Positions 1 to 11,171 of a DNA stretch of 64,000 bases are shown here, one piece after another. The stretch comes from Semisulcospira habei (taxonomy: Eukaryota; Mollusca; Gastropoda; Semisulcospiridae). The notes under the pieces were generated by a model. The model was not told the DNA's origin and searched no databases. It was given only the letters and a program-made list of their open reading frames with translations. Location of the stretch: positions 46,888,823 to 46,952,822 of the forward strand of contig BTPG01000004.1 in the NCBI GenBank assembly GCA_036245525.1. Reading direction: 5' to 3'. Position 1 is the stretch's first letter; each line of letters starts with the position of its first letter. The position numbers were made by a program, and so were the translations under genes.

Positions 1-404
1 TCTCGGTGAACCTCAGAAAAGACAAGTGATGAATTCCTCTCATCCTGACAACCTTTTGACAACGGCGCTCCCAAAATAAGGACGAATAAAGTTAAGTCAA
101 GCACAAATGTATGCTGGTCTGGATTAAGGACCTCACGGCTCTTAGATCACGACGCGACACACACACAACTGTTCTTCCTGCAGTTGTACCAACAGTTTGT
201 TTTTGTTTCCTTTTGTTCTTTGATAGATGATGATAATGATGATGTTCATGTCTGCATTTCAGTAAGCAGGGTTCCTCGAGGCCGATGTCGGCCCAAGGAT
301 CTTTTGCTGAACAGGTTACCTTGTTCTCCCTTTCTACACACATCATCCACCCTCCCACACCACAAACTCTTTTCTCCACCCTCCCTCTTCCCCTACTTCC
401 CCCC
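1..404. other. No recognisable gene
   Basis: Ordinary mixed sequence with a short AC/C-rich run near the end. Open frames here have microsatellite-like composition. I see no gene, splice structure or transposon end. Confidence 0.5.
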
Positions 405-1015
405 CCACACACACACACACACACACCACCACCAATCTATCTCAACATTTATTTATTTTGTTTGTTTGTTTATTTCTGGATTGATGCGTTTTGTTTTGTT
501 TGGGTTTTTGTTGTTGTTTGTTTTTTGGGATGGGTTCTTTTTTCTTTTTCTTTTCTTTTTTTTTTTTGCGGGGTGGGGGTGGGGGTGGGGGGTTGAGGTT
601 GGGTTTGTTTGTTTGTTTATTTGTTTGTTTGTTTTCGGGGGGGGAGGGGGGAGGGGTTGATTTTTGTTTTTGTATTGTGTTTTGTTTTGTTCGTTCGTTC
701 GTTTGTTTCTGGGTTTTGTTTTTTGTTTTTTGTTTGTTTGTTTGTTTGTTTTGTCTTGTTTTTGGTTTGTTTTTTTTTTTTGTTTGTTTTTTTTTGGGGG
801 GGGGGTTTGGGTGTGTTTTTTGGGGGTTTTTTTGGTGTTTTGGGGGTGTTGTTTTTGTTTGTTTGTTTGTTTGTTTGTTTGTTTGTTTGTTTGTTTGTTT
901 GTTTGTTTGTTTGTTTGTTTGTTTGTTGTTTGGTTTTTTTGTTTGTTTTTTATGAGGTTTTTTTTTTTGTTTGTTTGTTGTTGTTTTTTTGTGTGTTTTT
1001 TTTTGGGGGGGGTAT
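405..1015. repeat. T/G-only low-complexity block with (TTTG)n
   Basis: Begins with an (AC)n run at about 405-425. It then becomes a roughly 570-bp stretch whose plus strand is almost entirely T and G, with G-runs and a (GTTT)n array at about 853-928. Open frames on both strands are biased peptides (Cys/Phe/Leu/Val or Lys/Asn/Gln/Thr) and are not genes. Confidence 0.92.
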
Positions 1016-1287
1016 TCATCCACAACTCTTGCAGTTGTTCCCTATCGGTTATCGATTGATTCCGCACGCCTGCACTGGAAAATAAGCGGGACCCCGCTTG
1101 ATTTATTGTTTTAGCGATCTGACTTGAAATCCCGCTAGTTCTCAAGCAAAAATGAAAGCGCACGCGAACTGGAAAACAGCAAGATTTACATCTAGCTAGT
1201 TGTAAGTGAATTAGCTTCAATATCTTATTCACTCCAGAAAGCACCAAAACGACTCATAAATTTTCATCAGCCCTAAAAGTGCATTTT

Positions 1288-1367
1288 GTTTCTCATTCGC
1301 GGTCAGGCGCATCCGGATGCGCGGCTTATGCCGCGCATCCGGATGCGCCTTGCCGCGAATGAGTTAA
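1288..1367. repeat. TTAA-type palindromic MITE, family III (copy 1)
   Basis: An 80-bp near-perfect hairpin: CTCATTCGCGG on the left mirrors CCGCGAATGAG on the right, with GCGCATCCGGATGCGC inside each arm. The right end is GAATGAG-TTAA; the left TTAA has decayed to GTTT. A second copy lies at 1875-1954. Confidence 0.8.
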
Positions 1368-1561
1368 AATCGTCAGTTAAGCACTTAGACAAATTTGATG
1401 GACCCCGATTGACCATGGCAGCTCAAGCCAGCATATTCAGTCCGACGATTCGTACATTTCAAGTCCGAAGCAGACGATTCTAGGTGAAAATAATGTGTGA
1501 ATCTGTCTTGGTGTGGAAGAGAAGAAAATTGTACGAATGAATGTGCGACAATTGGATATTC

Positions 1562-1746
1562 TTAACCCATTACATCCTGAGGCTGATTTTGTCAAATTTG
1601 CTTATTGCCCTATGAAGGGTACATTACATATTAGGAGAAAAGATTAACCATTTTAGTTCAAGGGTGGCGCCTCATTCTGGCACCACCCTTTAACTATCCG
1701 TCAAATTTATTTCAAGCAATGGGTGTATTAGGCTGAAAAGGGTTAA
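1562..1746. repeat. TTAA hairpin MITE family I, degenerate copy
   Basis: Runs from TTAACCCATT to AAAGGG-TTAA and holds a shortened palindrome (GTTCAAGGGTGGCGCC and its imperfect complement). A further half-hairpin of the family follows at about 1755-1800 (GGCACCACCCTTGAACTA). Confidence 0.65.
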
Positions 1747-1874
1747 CATATTCAGCCAAGCTTTTCTGGCACCACCCTTGAACTATTATGGCCGATCTAT
1801 CCTCCTGAACTTAAATTAAGCCCTAAAGAGGACAACCGTCCCAAACGTCGGGAAACCTTAGTTAGGGCCCAGAG

Positions 1875-1954
1875 TTAACTCATTTGTGGCCAGCCGCATC
1901 CGGATGCGCGGCATAAGCCGCGCATCTGGATGCGGCTGGTCGCGAATGAGTTAC
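1875..1954. repeat. TTAA-type palindromic MITE, family III (copy 2)
   Basis: Hairpin from TTAACTCATTTGTGGCC to GGTCGCGAATGAGTTA, with CCGCATCCGGATGCGCGG in the arm. Same family as 1288-1367. The termini match the TTAACYCATT ends of the larger family I. Confidence 0.8.
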
Positions 1955-1969
1955 GGATCAGTGAAAAAC

Positions 1970-2100
1970 AAGGGTCAGTTGCATGGGTGAGCTTAGTCCT
2001 GTGCGGGCCCACTGAGCCACTAAGCAAGGTGGTCCGCTATAGCAGAGCACCTTGCTTAGTGGCTAGCGCAAGACTAAGCTCACTCATGCAACTGGCCCCT
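1970..2100. repeat. Palindromic repeat family IV (copy 1)
   Basis: Long hairpin: GTCAGTTGCATGGGTGAGC on the left mirrors GCTCACTCATGCAACTGGC on the right, with GCCACTAAGCAAGGTG paired to CACCTTGCTTAGTGGC inside. A second copy is at 16077-16182. Confidence 0.78.
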
Positions 2101-2330
2101 AGACCCTAGATTGAAGGGACAATTTCATTCCATTATCTGAGACATGTGAGAAAATATAAGAAGCATGTCGGCCTAACTTACAACATCGGAGCTCCACGCT
2201 CTAATATTTCACGGGCTCCATACATCCAAACTTACTACGACAGTTGAGCCACCTCCCAGTGAGCCACGAGTCGACGCAGACCTACGTTGGCCCGTGCACG
2301 GCGAACATCGGTCCGAGGACATGTTGCTAC

Positions 2331-2544
2331 TTAACCCATTCTACCCCAAGACCCAAATCCTTAAATTTTGCCCTTGTCCCCTGAAGACTGCATTGCAGTG
2401 CAGGACACAGATCAACCATGATAGTTCAAGGGTGATACCAGAATAGCTTGGCGCCCATAGGCGCCAAGCTATTCTGGTATCACCCTTGAACTATCATGGT
2501 CGATCCTTATCTTCCTGTGGCATGTCTGAGGTAGAATGAGTTAA
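2331..2544. repeat. TTAA hairpin MITE family I, full copy
   Basis: 214 bp from TTAACCCATT to AATGAG-TTAA. The core is a 95-bp near-perfect palindrome centred on AGCTTGGCGCC / GGCGCCAAGCT with arms containing GATAGTTCAAGGGTGATACC. The palindrome lies off-centre, giving one long and one short flank. Confidence 0.88.
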
Positions 2545-3056
2545 GCTCAGTGTCCACACATTCCTGTCATCTTCGAGATCAAAACAACAACTAGTCATCA
2601 AAGACCGTAGGTCCCGCTGCTTGATAAGGTTTTTTTGCCATGATTAAAACGGATTCCACATCAACTAATGTACTCAGCATGAGGGTTAGTGCCAGATTTA
2701 CGGCTGAACCGGAGGTCCTCGGAAATGTATTTGTCCACTAGATTAAATCACAAGCACATTTGTCAAAGAAAAGAATTTGAAATTTGGGCCCAGAGGCGGA
2801 TCCAGAGGGTGTCTCGACGGAGATGGGCACAACACCCCCTCCCCCCCCCCCGACCCCCTACCACCACCCCGCCCAAACTGTGTCATACAATGTCGTTCAA
2901 CAAAAAAAAATCCAGACCAAAACAGTGACTATCAGGCGAGCAAAAAAATCCTAAGAAACACGCTTAGAAAAAACAATTACAAATAAGTTGTGTTGAAATT
3001 ATTCTTGCTTGGTGCTTTTCTTTTGAGGATTTTCTTTAAAATTGTACTATTCCGTT
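2545..3056. other. No gene; possible hAT-like end at 2791
   Basis: Mixed sequence with a C-run at about 2839. At 2791 the string CAGAGGCGGATCCAGAGG resembles the terminal inverted repeat of many hAT-type elements, but no partner end was identified. Open frames here have no recognisable domain. Confidence 0.4.
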
Positions 3057-3930
3057 GTTACTTACTTACTTACGCCTGTCACCCCTCCCAGGGTATAGGC
3101 CGTCGACGAGAGACCTCCAGCGACTCCTGTCCTGTGCTTCTCCTTCGATTTTAGTCCAGGTGGTTCCCAGTCTCTTGATGTCTGCTTGGAGATCTCTACG
3201 CCAGCTGTTTCTCGGCTTGCCTCTTTTCCTCTTTCCCTGGGGGTTCCATGACAATGCCTGCCTAGTGATACTGGAAAATGGCTTTCTCAGACTGTGACCG
3301 ATCCATCCTCATCTTCTTCGTCCAATTTCATTCTCTGCTGTTATCTGCTCTGTTCAATCCCAGAGTCTGACGTTGCTGATCTTCTCTGGCCAGTGGATTT
3401 TCAAGATTCTTCTAAGGCAAATGTTTATGAAGATCTGTACTCTGTTGACTGTGGTTTCAACCTCCAAGTCTCTGCTCCATATACGAGAACTGCTTTTACG
3501 TTGGAGTTGAAAATCCGGACTTTGGTGTGTTGTGACAGCTCTCTGGAACTCCACACTTTTATCAGCTGGAGAAAGGCTGCTCTGGCTTTACCGATTCGTG
3601 CTCTGACATCTGCATCAGTGCCACCTTTTTTGTCGATGATGCTCCCGAGATAGGTGAAGGACTCCACCTCCTCCAACGGGGTGCCAGCAAGCAAGACTGG
3701 TTCTTCCCTGGTTGCGTTCAGCCTCATTGTCTTTGTTTTCTGTTTGTGGATGGTGAGGCCCACTTGGAACGATATGTCAGCAAGCATCGTGGTCTTGTCC
3801 TGCATTTGTTGATGAGTGTGGGACAGTAAAGCCAAGTCATCTGCAAAATCGAGGTCGTCAAGCTGTGTCCACAGTGTCCACTGTATTCCGCTTCTTCTCT
3901 GCTCTGTGGTCCTCTTCATGACACAGTCTA
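3057..3930 (-). pseudogene. 5'-truncated RTE-like LINE (RT C-terminal part)
   Basis: The minus strand reads the C-terminal half of a non-LTR reverse transcriptase: DDLDFADDLALLSHT (the catalytic FADD box), VESFTYLGSIIDKKG, and at 3066-3254 a tail ending RSRWRSLVDGLYPG. The frame is broken between about 3255 and 3425. It matches, segment by segment, the 3' end of the full copy at 51832-55124. The plus-strand start is a (TTAC)n run, which on the coding strand is the short tandem tail typical of RTE elements. No function is expected. Confidence 0.9.
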
Positions 3931-3979
3931 AGAGGCACTATTGCGTTGTAACCGTTCCGCTTTATACTTTTTGTTTTGT

Positions 3980-4135
3980 TTTGTTTTGTTTGTTTGTTTG
4001 TTTGTTTATGTGTTTGTTTGTTTGTTTGTTTGTTTGTTTGTTTGTTTGTTTGTTTGTTTGTTTGTTTGTTTGTTTGTTTGTTTGTTTGTTTGTTTGCTTG
4101 CTTGCTTGTTTGTTTGTTTGTTTTGGGGTTTGTTG
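3980..4135. repeat. (TTTG)n microsatellite
   Basis: Over 25 tandem TTTG units with a few TTGC variants, followed by T/G-rich low complexity to about 4180. The frames across it are repeat artefacts. Confidence 0.95.
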
Positions 4136-4180
4136 TTGTTGTTGGGTTTTTTGTTTTGGTTTTTTTTTTTTGGGGGGGTG

Positions 4181-5492
4181 AACATACTCAGAGTTTTCTG
4201 AGCTTAAGATTTTACTTTTCTTCTTTATCTCGGGACACAGCACCGCTTTTGGCACTTTTTAAAAAGGAAGGGCTAATCATATCTAAGTGCACTTGTCCTC
4301 CTCCCTGCCTCCACCCCACCTCCCTAACAAAACAAGATTAATCAGGCACTTCTGATTCTTATATGGTGTTAATTTTCTTATTGAAAAGAATATTCTACCT
4401 GGGAGTTTCTGCAGGAGCAATCACCTTGTGTTTGATAACGACACTACACTACCAATTACTCCGCCGTCTGAGGAACAACACAGCCCTTTCTGAAAATCGT
4501 GATACTGCTCTATACAACCACAAACCTCTTCCATATGAAGAACACAGGTTCAGATCATATAAACAGTCATGATCACCCATGAAATACTAGTACCTCTTAC
4601 ACTGGCTGACGATTGCTTTAGGGTTAATTAGTGATCAGAATCAATACCTTTCGCAGCTCCCCTCTGGTAACATGCGTCAATGACTACATTGCTACTCTGA
4701 TGGGCACTGGTGCATGTCCACGGACACTACCTCAAAAGACAAAGCTACGCAATCTGAGTGAGACTGGAGGCCCACTGTGCACAGGGTTAGGGTTAGCAAT
4801 CACTTATGACACCCGGGCCAGTCGGCTGCTTACCCCGGAGGAGACACAGCGCAGTTGATTTCTCGCTTTCTGATCACAGTTGGCGTGTCCACAGTCGTAG
4901 ACTTAAACCTAGATGACTGCCACGTATGAGGATGCAATGTGAATGGTATCGCACAGAAAGAGGTAATACGTTTCATGAGTCCCTGTGACTGAAGGAGACC
5001 ATGAAATTATATGGCTTACTGAGGGACTGAGTTGGGGCCCAGATCAGCAATGATTGGACACTTTCCCACCTCTGGGGTTGACCAGCAATCAGCGGCTTAT
5101 TGCCAGATGGCTGCCTCAGTCTGAGGGCGCAGGGAGGATTGTTTCGCACAGCAAGAGACACTGTTTTTCATGAGCCGCTGTGAGTGCAGGGGCTCATGGC
5201 GCCCTATGTCTGGGTGAAGTACTGTGACGGGTCACAGCAGGTCAGCAGTGCCAAGTGAGGATAATAATTTATAGGCCCATGAACACACTAGGCCTACCGG
5301 CCACCGATCCCGTGAGATAATTGTGAAATACACCGTCCGTACAAGAAAAGAAGAACCATCGAATAGTAAAACACAACCAACTTTCACAAATAGAGATCCC
5401 CCCAAAAAAGTTTTTTTTTTTATTTTTTGTTTTTTGTTTTTTTGGAGGGGGGAGGGGGTCAGGGCTGACACGGGGGGGGGGGGGGGGGGGGG
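4181..5492. other. No recognisable gene; G-run at its end
   Basis: Unremarkable mixed-composition sequence. It ends in a T-rich run (about 5410-5440) and a G homopolymer (about 5474-5492). I find no domain, transposon end or splice structure. Confidence 0.5.
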
Positions 5493-5575
5493 TAGCTCAT
5501 AGACCAAGAGCGCATACCAGGCAACAGCGCTAGGAGTCCCTGCTATGTTAAAAACGTGTAGGAGTGGTGGCGGCG
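5493..5575 (+). repeat. Repeat shared with 7167-7255 (copy 1)
   Basis: About 80 bp (GTAGCTCATAGACCAAG ... GTTAAAAACGTGTAGGAG) recurring in the same orientation at 7171-7254. It lies directly against the 5' break of the LINE fragment and supplies the first codons of the open frame there. Confidence 0.8.
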
Positions 5576-6810
5576 TAAAGCAAGGCTGCGTGCTGGCACC
5601 GACCCTCTTCACCATCTTTTTTAGTATGATGTTGAAGCAGGCCACAGTGGACCTCGATGATGACGATGCAGTGTACATCAGGTATCGTCTCGATGGCAGC
5701 CTGTTCAACCTCAGACGACTGCAGGCCCACACGAAAACCCTAGACCAACTGATTCGTGAGCTGCTTTTTGCTGATGATGCTGCCCTCGTTGCACACACAG
5801 AGAGAGCCCTGCAGCGCATCACGTCTTGCTTCGCAGATGCTGCCCAGCTCTTTGGACTCGAGGTCAGTCTGAAAAAGACAGAGGTCCTCCATCAGCCGGC
5901 ACCCAAGACAGTGTATCGCCCTCCTCACATCACCATTGGCGAGTCTGAACTAAAGTCAGTGCACCAGTTTACTTACCTTGGCTGCATTATCACGTCGGAC
6001 GCCAAGCTGGACAAGGAGCTTGACAGCAGGCTGGCAAAAGCGAACAGCGCTTTCGGGCGACTTTTCAAGCGGGTGTGGCACAACCAACAGCTGAAAACAG
6101 GCACCAAGATCAGCGTGTACAGAGCTGTGGTCCTCACCACCCTGCTGTATGGTTCCGAGTCCTGGGCCCTCTACCGCAGCCAACTACGACTCCTCGAACG
6201 CTTCCACCAGCGCTGCCTGCGTACCATCCTGGGCATTCACTGGAGTGACTATGTCACCAACGTCGAGGTCCTTGAACAGGCTGAAACTGTGAGCATCGAG
6301 GCCTTGCTGCTGCGGACACAGCTCCGCTGGGCGGGGCATGTCTCCAGGATGGGGGATCATCGCCTACCAAAGATCACCCTGTTCGGCGAGCTTGCTACTG
6401 GACACCGTGACAGAGGGGCACCAAAGAAGAGATACAAAGACTGTCTCAAGAAGTCACTTAGTGCCTGCCAAATCGACCACCACCAGTGGTCTTCGCTTGC
6501 TGCGGACCGTGACACCTGGCGCTCCACCATTTACAAGGCAGCTGTCTCCTTTGAGGACTCTCACAGAGCTAGCCTTAAGGACAAGCGGCTCAGGAGAAAA
6601 AACAGAGATGCTGCAGCTCAGAACCCTGGCCATACCTTCCCCTGCAGCCACTGCGGTCGAACCTGCCTGTCTCGGATTGGCCTCCGCAGCCACGAACAAG
6701 CCTGCAGACGTCGTGGGCAACTCCTAAAAAATCTTCGTTCGCGAAGTCAAGCCAAGAGGGGGGTGGCACACCGCAAATACCTGACAAAGGAGAAAGAAAA
6801 TAAGGCCTAA
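5573..6810 (+). pseudogene. 5'-truncated non-LTR reverse transcriptase, 3' half
   Basis: One continuous frame of about 410 residues. It starts inside RT motif B (GVKQGCVLAPTLFTIFFSMM), followed by the catalytic box ELLFADDAALVAHT, VHQFTYLGCIIT, the thumb-like region LLYGSESWALY and a C-terminal Cys-His finger (CSHCGRTCLSRIGLRSHEQAC pattern C-x2-C-x12-H-x4-C). The endonuclease and the N-terminal half of the RT are missing. The open frame formally begins at ATG 5545, but its first residues come from the unrelated repeat 5493-5575, so that ATG is not native. The clade is not certain from this part alone. Confidence 0.9.
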
Positions 6811-7166
6811 TATTAATGCTATACTGTGTGCAAAGCTGTTCTGCTACCTGAAAGCCGGTACGTCGCAACTTTGAAGCAAAGCGTCACTGCTTGTCTTCGA
6901 ATCGACCCACTCGGGACCGGACGCCATCTTTCTTTTTTTTTTTTTTAATTATTATTACTGATTTGTGCTCAAATCACTAAAGGGGAAATCATGAGACCGG
7001 TCATGTGATCCCCAGTCTAAGAATAGTAACGCTGCTGCAAATGGAAATCAGGTCGTGCACGCGGAATCAAACGAGCAGACGACAATAAAGATAATGCGTT
7101 TTTATATATCTGATTGTCTGTTCTTTACCATAGTATGTGTGTGTAATGGCCTCTTGTGCCTACTGT
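6811..7166. other. LINE 3' flank and T-rich run
   Basis: Follows the LINE stop codon. It contains a T homopolymer at about 6931-6946 and an ATT run, possibly the remains of a 3' tail. No gene seen. Confidence 0.4.
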
Positions 7167-7255
7167 GGCAGTAGCTCGTAGACCAAGCGCATACCAAGGA
7201 ACAGCACTTGGAGTCCCTGCCGTATGTTAAAAACGTGTAGGAGTCGTGGCGCGGC
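7167..7255 (+). repeat. Repeat shared with 5493-5575 (copy 2)
   Basis: GTAGCTCGTAGACCAAGCGC through GTGTAGGAGTCGTGGCG matches the earlier copy at most positions in the same orientation. Here the continuation is CGGCGCTAAAAACG, showing that the repeat is independent of the LINE. Confidence 0.8.
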
Positions 7256-8232
7256 GCTAAAAACGACAGACTGAAATATGAAAACAAACAACCATAAAAA
7301 AGGAAGGAACCAGAGAAGCAACCTACCTGGAGCTCCTATGTTACCATAAACGTATGTAGAAGGTTTTATTAAATGCACAAGCCGCTGTCAGCTACTGCTA
7401 CGTGAAAGATTTCAGACCTCCCGCCATTTTGTCCACAAGAAATTGAAGAATTGGGCCGATAAATAGATTCCACGTCATTACTGAGCAAATATGATGGTAA
7501 AAAGAAAACGTTTACGGCACTCGACAGCAAATTGACGTCATATAGTTCTTGTTCACTGATACTTCCTTTGACGCCTCATGCTTGCAGTACATATGAAAAC
7601 ACTGTGCTCCTTGGGAAGGCTCTTACGGGGGGGGGGGGGGGGGGGAATACTAAGTAATTCTGCACCATGAGCTAATACTTTTACCAAGACAACTCTGCGG
7701 CGCGTATACAAGCATCACGTGTTCAAAATTGGAGATTTCTTCCGGTCTAACGACGAAAAACCTACCCCAAGCAACGGATCCGCTCCGATTCTAGTGTGCG
7801 CCAGGACACCTACAGTCAATTTAGACCTTCCGAGAGCGTGAGGATCCAAAATATCTTGTGCGCCACCACCATCTTATCAGCAAAGTTAGTGCGTCACTGA
7901 TTTTCAGCGGTTGGCTTCGGGGCCTCGATTCTAGTGCCCCCCAAAATAATTGAGACCCCGGCCGGGGTTAGTGCCCCCCCTAGGGCTCCCCCTTCCCCCT
8001 GGATCCGCCACTGGGGCCATGAGTATGAGTACAATGTCATCTCGATCTTGACCCACGGGCTTCAATTCTTTCTTACAGGACGAGTGGTCTGGTCTCCCGT
8101 GGTTTCTAGAAAAGTAGTGTATCAAGTAGTCTTCAACCAGATTTTTCCGTCTGCAAGATGCGTATATAGGTTCTCATGAGGCCCTGCGGTCACAGGAGGC
8201 CCTACAGAAAATGACCTACTGAGCGATCCCTG
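7256..8232. other. No gene; G-run and hAT-like end fragment
   Basis: Mixed sequence with a G homopolymer at about 7628-7645. Near 8002-8018 the string CTGGATCCGCCACTGG reads, on the minus strand, like a hAT-type terminus. No coding signal. Confidence 0.45.
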
Positions 8233-8235
8233 TTA

Positions 8236-9256
8236 AGGCCCCGCTACACGAGCCCGGTTTTGAGGCCGATTCCCGATCAGTTTTCGAATCGGTAGGTGAT
8301 AGGGCCGGACTAAAGGCCCCGCTACACGAGCCCGGTTTTGAGGCCGATTCCCGATCAGTTTTCGAATCGGTTGGTGATCGGGCCGGACTAAAAAACGTGT
8401 GTACTGCCACACGGCATTTTCCGACTTGTTTAGCCGACCGGTTTTAACCGAAGATCAAAGTCGTACCTGTTCTGCAAAATGACTTCTAGTTTTGACAGTG
8501 ATGATGATGTGCTTGCATTATCAGCAGTTTTGCATCATATTCGGGAAGAGGCGTGCGAAACATCAGCGGCAACGGCGGTGGTACTGATCACAACAGGCAT
8601 GTTCGGCCATTTGCAAACTGTGAAACGACGTGCTTTGCGAGACGCGCTCTGATTGGTTGAAGCTTACAACCGGGGCCGAATCGGAACGGGAAAATAGAGC
8701 AGGTTCTAGACACCCGATTCCCAGCCGATTGGGACCGGATCGGATAATTGACGTCATCCGATCGCAATCGGATCGGAATCGGCTTCAAAATCGGGGCACA
8801 ACCGGCTCGTGTGGCGGGGCCTTAAAAAACGTGAGCACTGCCACACTGACATTTCCCTACTTGTTTAGCCGACCGGTTTAAACAGAAGATCAAAGTCGTA
8901 CCTGTTCTGCAAAATGACTGTTAGTTTTGACAGTGATGATGATGTGCTTGCATTATCAGCAGTTTTGCATCATATTCGGGAAGAGGCGTGCGAAACATCA
9001 GCGGCAACGGCGGTGGTACTGATCACAACAGGCGTGTTCGGCCATTTGCAAATGAAAGGACGTGCTTTGCTAGACGCGCTCTGATTGGTTGAAGCTTACA
9101 ACCGGGGCCGAATCGGAACGGAAAAAATCAGAGCAGGTTCTAGACACCCGATTCCCAGCCGATTGGGACCGGATCGGATAAATGACGTCATCCGATCGCA
9201 ATCGGATCGGAATCGGCTTCAAAATCCGGGCACAACCGGCTCGTGTGGCGGGGCCT
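8236..9256 (+). mobile_element. Harbinger-like MITE, tandemly rearranged
   Basis: Bounded by AAGGCCCCGC and GCGGGGCCT and flanked by TTA on both sides (8233-8235 and 9257-9259), a 3-bp duplication of the PIF/Harbinger type. The 77-bp left end is present twice (8236-8312, 8313-8388) and the 434-bp body twice (8389-8822, 8823-9256). Each body starts an open frame with ATGAC(T)... giving SFDSDDDVLALSAVLHHIRE, an acidic start like that of Harbinger transposases, then soon hits a stop. A simple 502-bp copy is at 61328-61829. No complete transposase is present. Confidence 0.82.
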
Positions 9257-9291
9257 TTACCCAAAGTCAGTCCCGCTGTAACCTATTACAG

Positions 9292-9810
9292 GGTATGTAC
9301 TAGATAGGACTACGCCTGTGCACGTAGCAGAGATAAGGACTACGTCCCGTACGACCCACTAGGCTGCAATTTATGCTTGAATCATACACAATGTAAGTGA
9401 ATATTGTTCCTGTTTAGCATCCTCTAGCTGCAAATAGATTGGCGCACAAGTAGCTAGTTGCAGTGGTAAATAATGTGGCCGCAAACTGTCATAATTTGAT
9501 GAAATCGGCAAGATTTAAGTGAGCAAAATTTGATCGATGGCGTGTCCGATTCGTCAGGCCAGATTCTGCTGCTTAGCTGCGTCTATAATACACTAAATAC
9601 ACCTGTCAACATTCTTGTGGGCCGTTGTACAAATGACAATGAGTGTCTAGGTTAGGGAATTTTAGTGTCCTTTGAACTGAAAAAGGTTATTTGATATTGG
9701 GACTACGCTGTGAAAAAGACGATTTCGGTTGTTAAGAAATGGCCTACGGTGTGAAGGATTTGGGACTACACTGTGCACACGACAGAAACAGGAAACATAT
9801 CTTGTTTGAA
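9292..9810 (+). repeat. Left arm of a long inverted repeat
   Basis: About 520 bp from AGGGTATGTA containing the subterminal motif GACTACGCTGTG or GACTACACTGTG several times, plus TAGGGAATTTTAGT and GGCCTACGGTGTGA. Each appears in reverse complement, in mirrored order, at about 12600-13122. Likely the terminal inverted repeat of a DNA transposon or foldback element. Confidence 0.78.
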
Positions 9811-10132
9811 GTACTTGCAGTGCAACTAGTAGGTATAACATTTCCAAATGCCAAAACAAAAATTAACATTTGAAATAACGCAAAGGCGAATAATCTGTAT
9901 TATGTAAAATAAATTATATTTGCCAAACAACAAAGTCGGTAAAAACATAAAGATGTGACCAGGTGTTCCTTTTAAAGGATGGGTCACGGTGGGGCGAATT
10001 TAATAGCATGTCCATGATGTCAAAGGCGGGCAGGTCTAAACCCCTGACAACTGAAATAACAAGAAAAAAATCAAGTTAAGTCATGTCTAATTACGCTAAC
10101 CTCGTTGCTGAACGTACATTTGGCGCGAAAGG

Positions 10133-10265
<133 letters not shown>

Positions 10266-10517
10266 CGCATATGTATGTAGACACGAGAATCTCAGATCAT
10301 TGCTGTACGCAAAAGCGTGAAACTTGGTGAAATACTTTATTTAAGGGGTGGCTAAGACAGTCTCGGAGCATGTTGTAACTGGACGTCTCATTGAAGACAT
10401 AGACCATTTATAGAAAGTCGATTGACCCAGATTAGAGTCCGTAATTTTTGCCATATTTACTTGAAATTTTGGACATAGCTAGTTTGAAAAAAGACATTGA
10501 ATGAGTTCGTTAGCCAG

Positions 10518-10995
10518 CTTAGTACCTCTTCAACTTTTTGAATAATAATTAATTCATTTTTGCAAGTTTTGAATCCACTATATACTCCCATTAAACAAAA
10601 CGCCCTGGAAAAGGCTGTCTGGAATGAACAGTTAGCCCTAGAAGATGAGTGACGTGAAACATCAATTTCGTCACTGTGTACTCAGCGTTGTGAGACTAGC
10701 TATGCCATGACGTCAAGCTTAAGTGACGTCATTTTTTGCTCGTGCTATTTTTCTTCAGAATTCCTGTCGCTACTCCAGCCCACAGAGCTTACTAATGGCG
10801 GGAAGCGCCGTGTGTCTGTCTTTGTTTGTATGTGCCGGCGTGTGTGTTGTTCAGAGGATGGTTTAGAGAAAAGGGAAATGGATCAGAAGGATAAGCTTAA
10901 AAATATGAACAACTGTGAATGTTCCTAAAAGAAAAACGCATGTGAGTTCCAAACAATATCGTAGACTTTTGAATGAAATCCTCATCTTGTTCAAT
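10518..10995 (+). repeat. Dispersed repeat shared with 57640-58066
   Basis: Shares with 57640-58066, in opposite orientation, the strings GTACCTCTTCAACTTTT, ATCCACTATATACTCCCAT, TACTAATGGCGGGAAGCGCC and GGAAATGGATCAGAAGGAT with spacing roughly kept. No protein is recognised. The family is probably a non-autonomous transposon of unknown class. Confidence 0.72.
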
Positions 10996-11171
10996 ATGAG
11001 ATATTTCAACATCAGGACAGCTCTCATATAGAAGGAACTTTGTGGGTTATGGTTCAACCCATCTTGTTTAATGGTGAACTGATGTAAGACGATTCAAAGC
11101 CTCAAACTATAGTAGGAATATATCGTATTTACATCGGAATTAAAGGTAAGATTTGTCCGTAATACGACTGT

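Noticed and set aside
184..1247. Several overlapping open frames of 100-260 codons
   Set aside because: They are translations of T/G low complexity and microsatellites (Phe/Cys/Val/Gly or Lys/Asn/Thr/Gln only).
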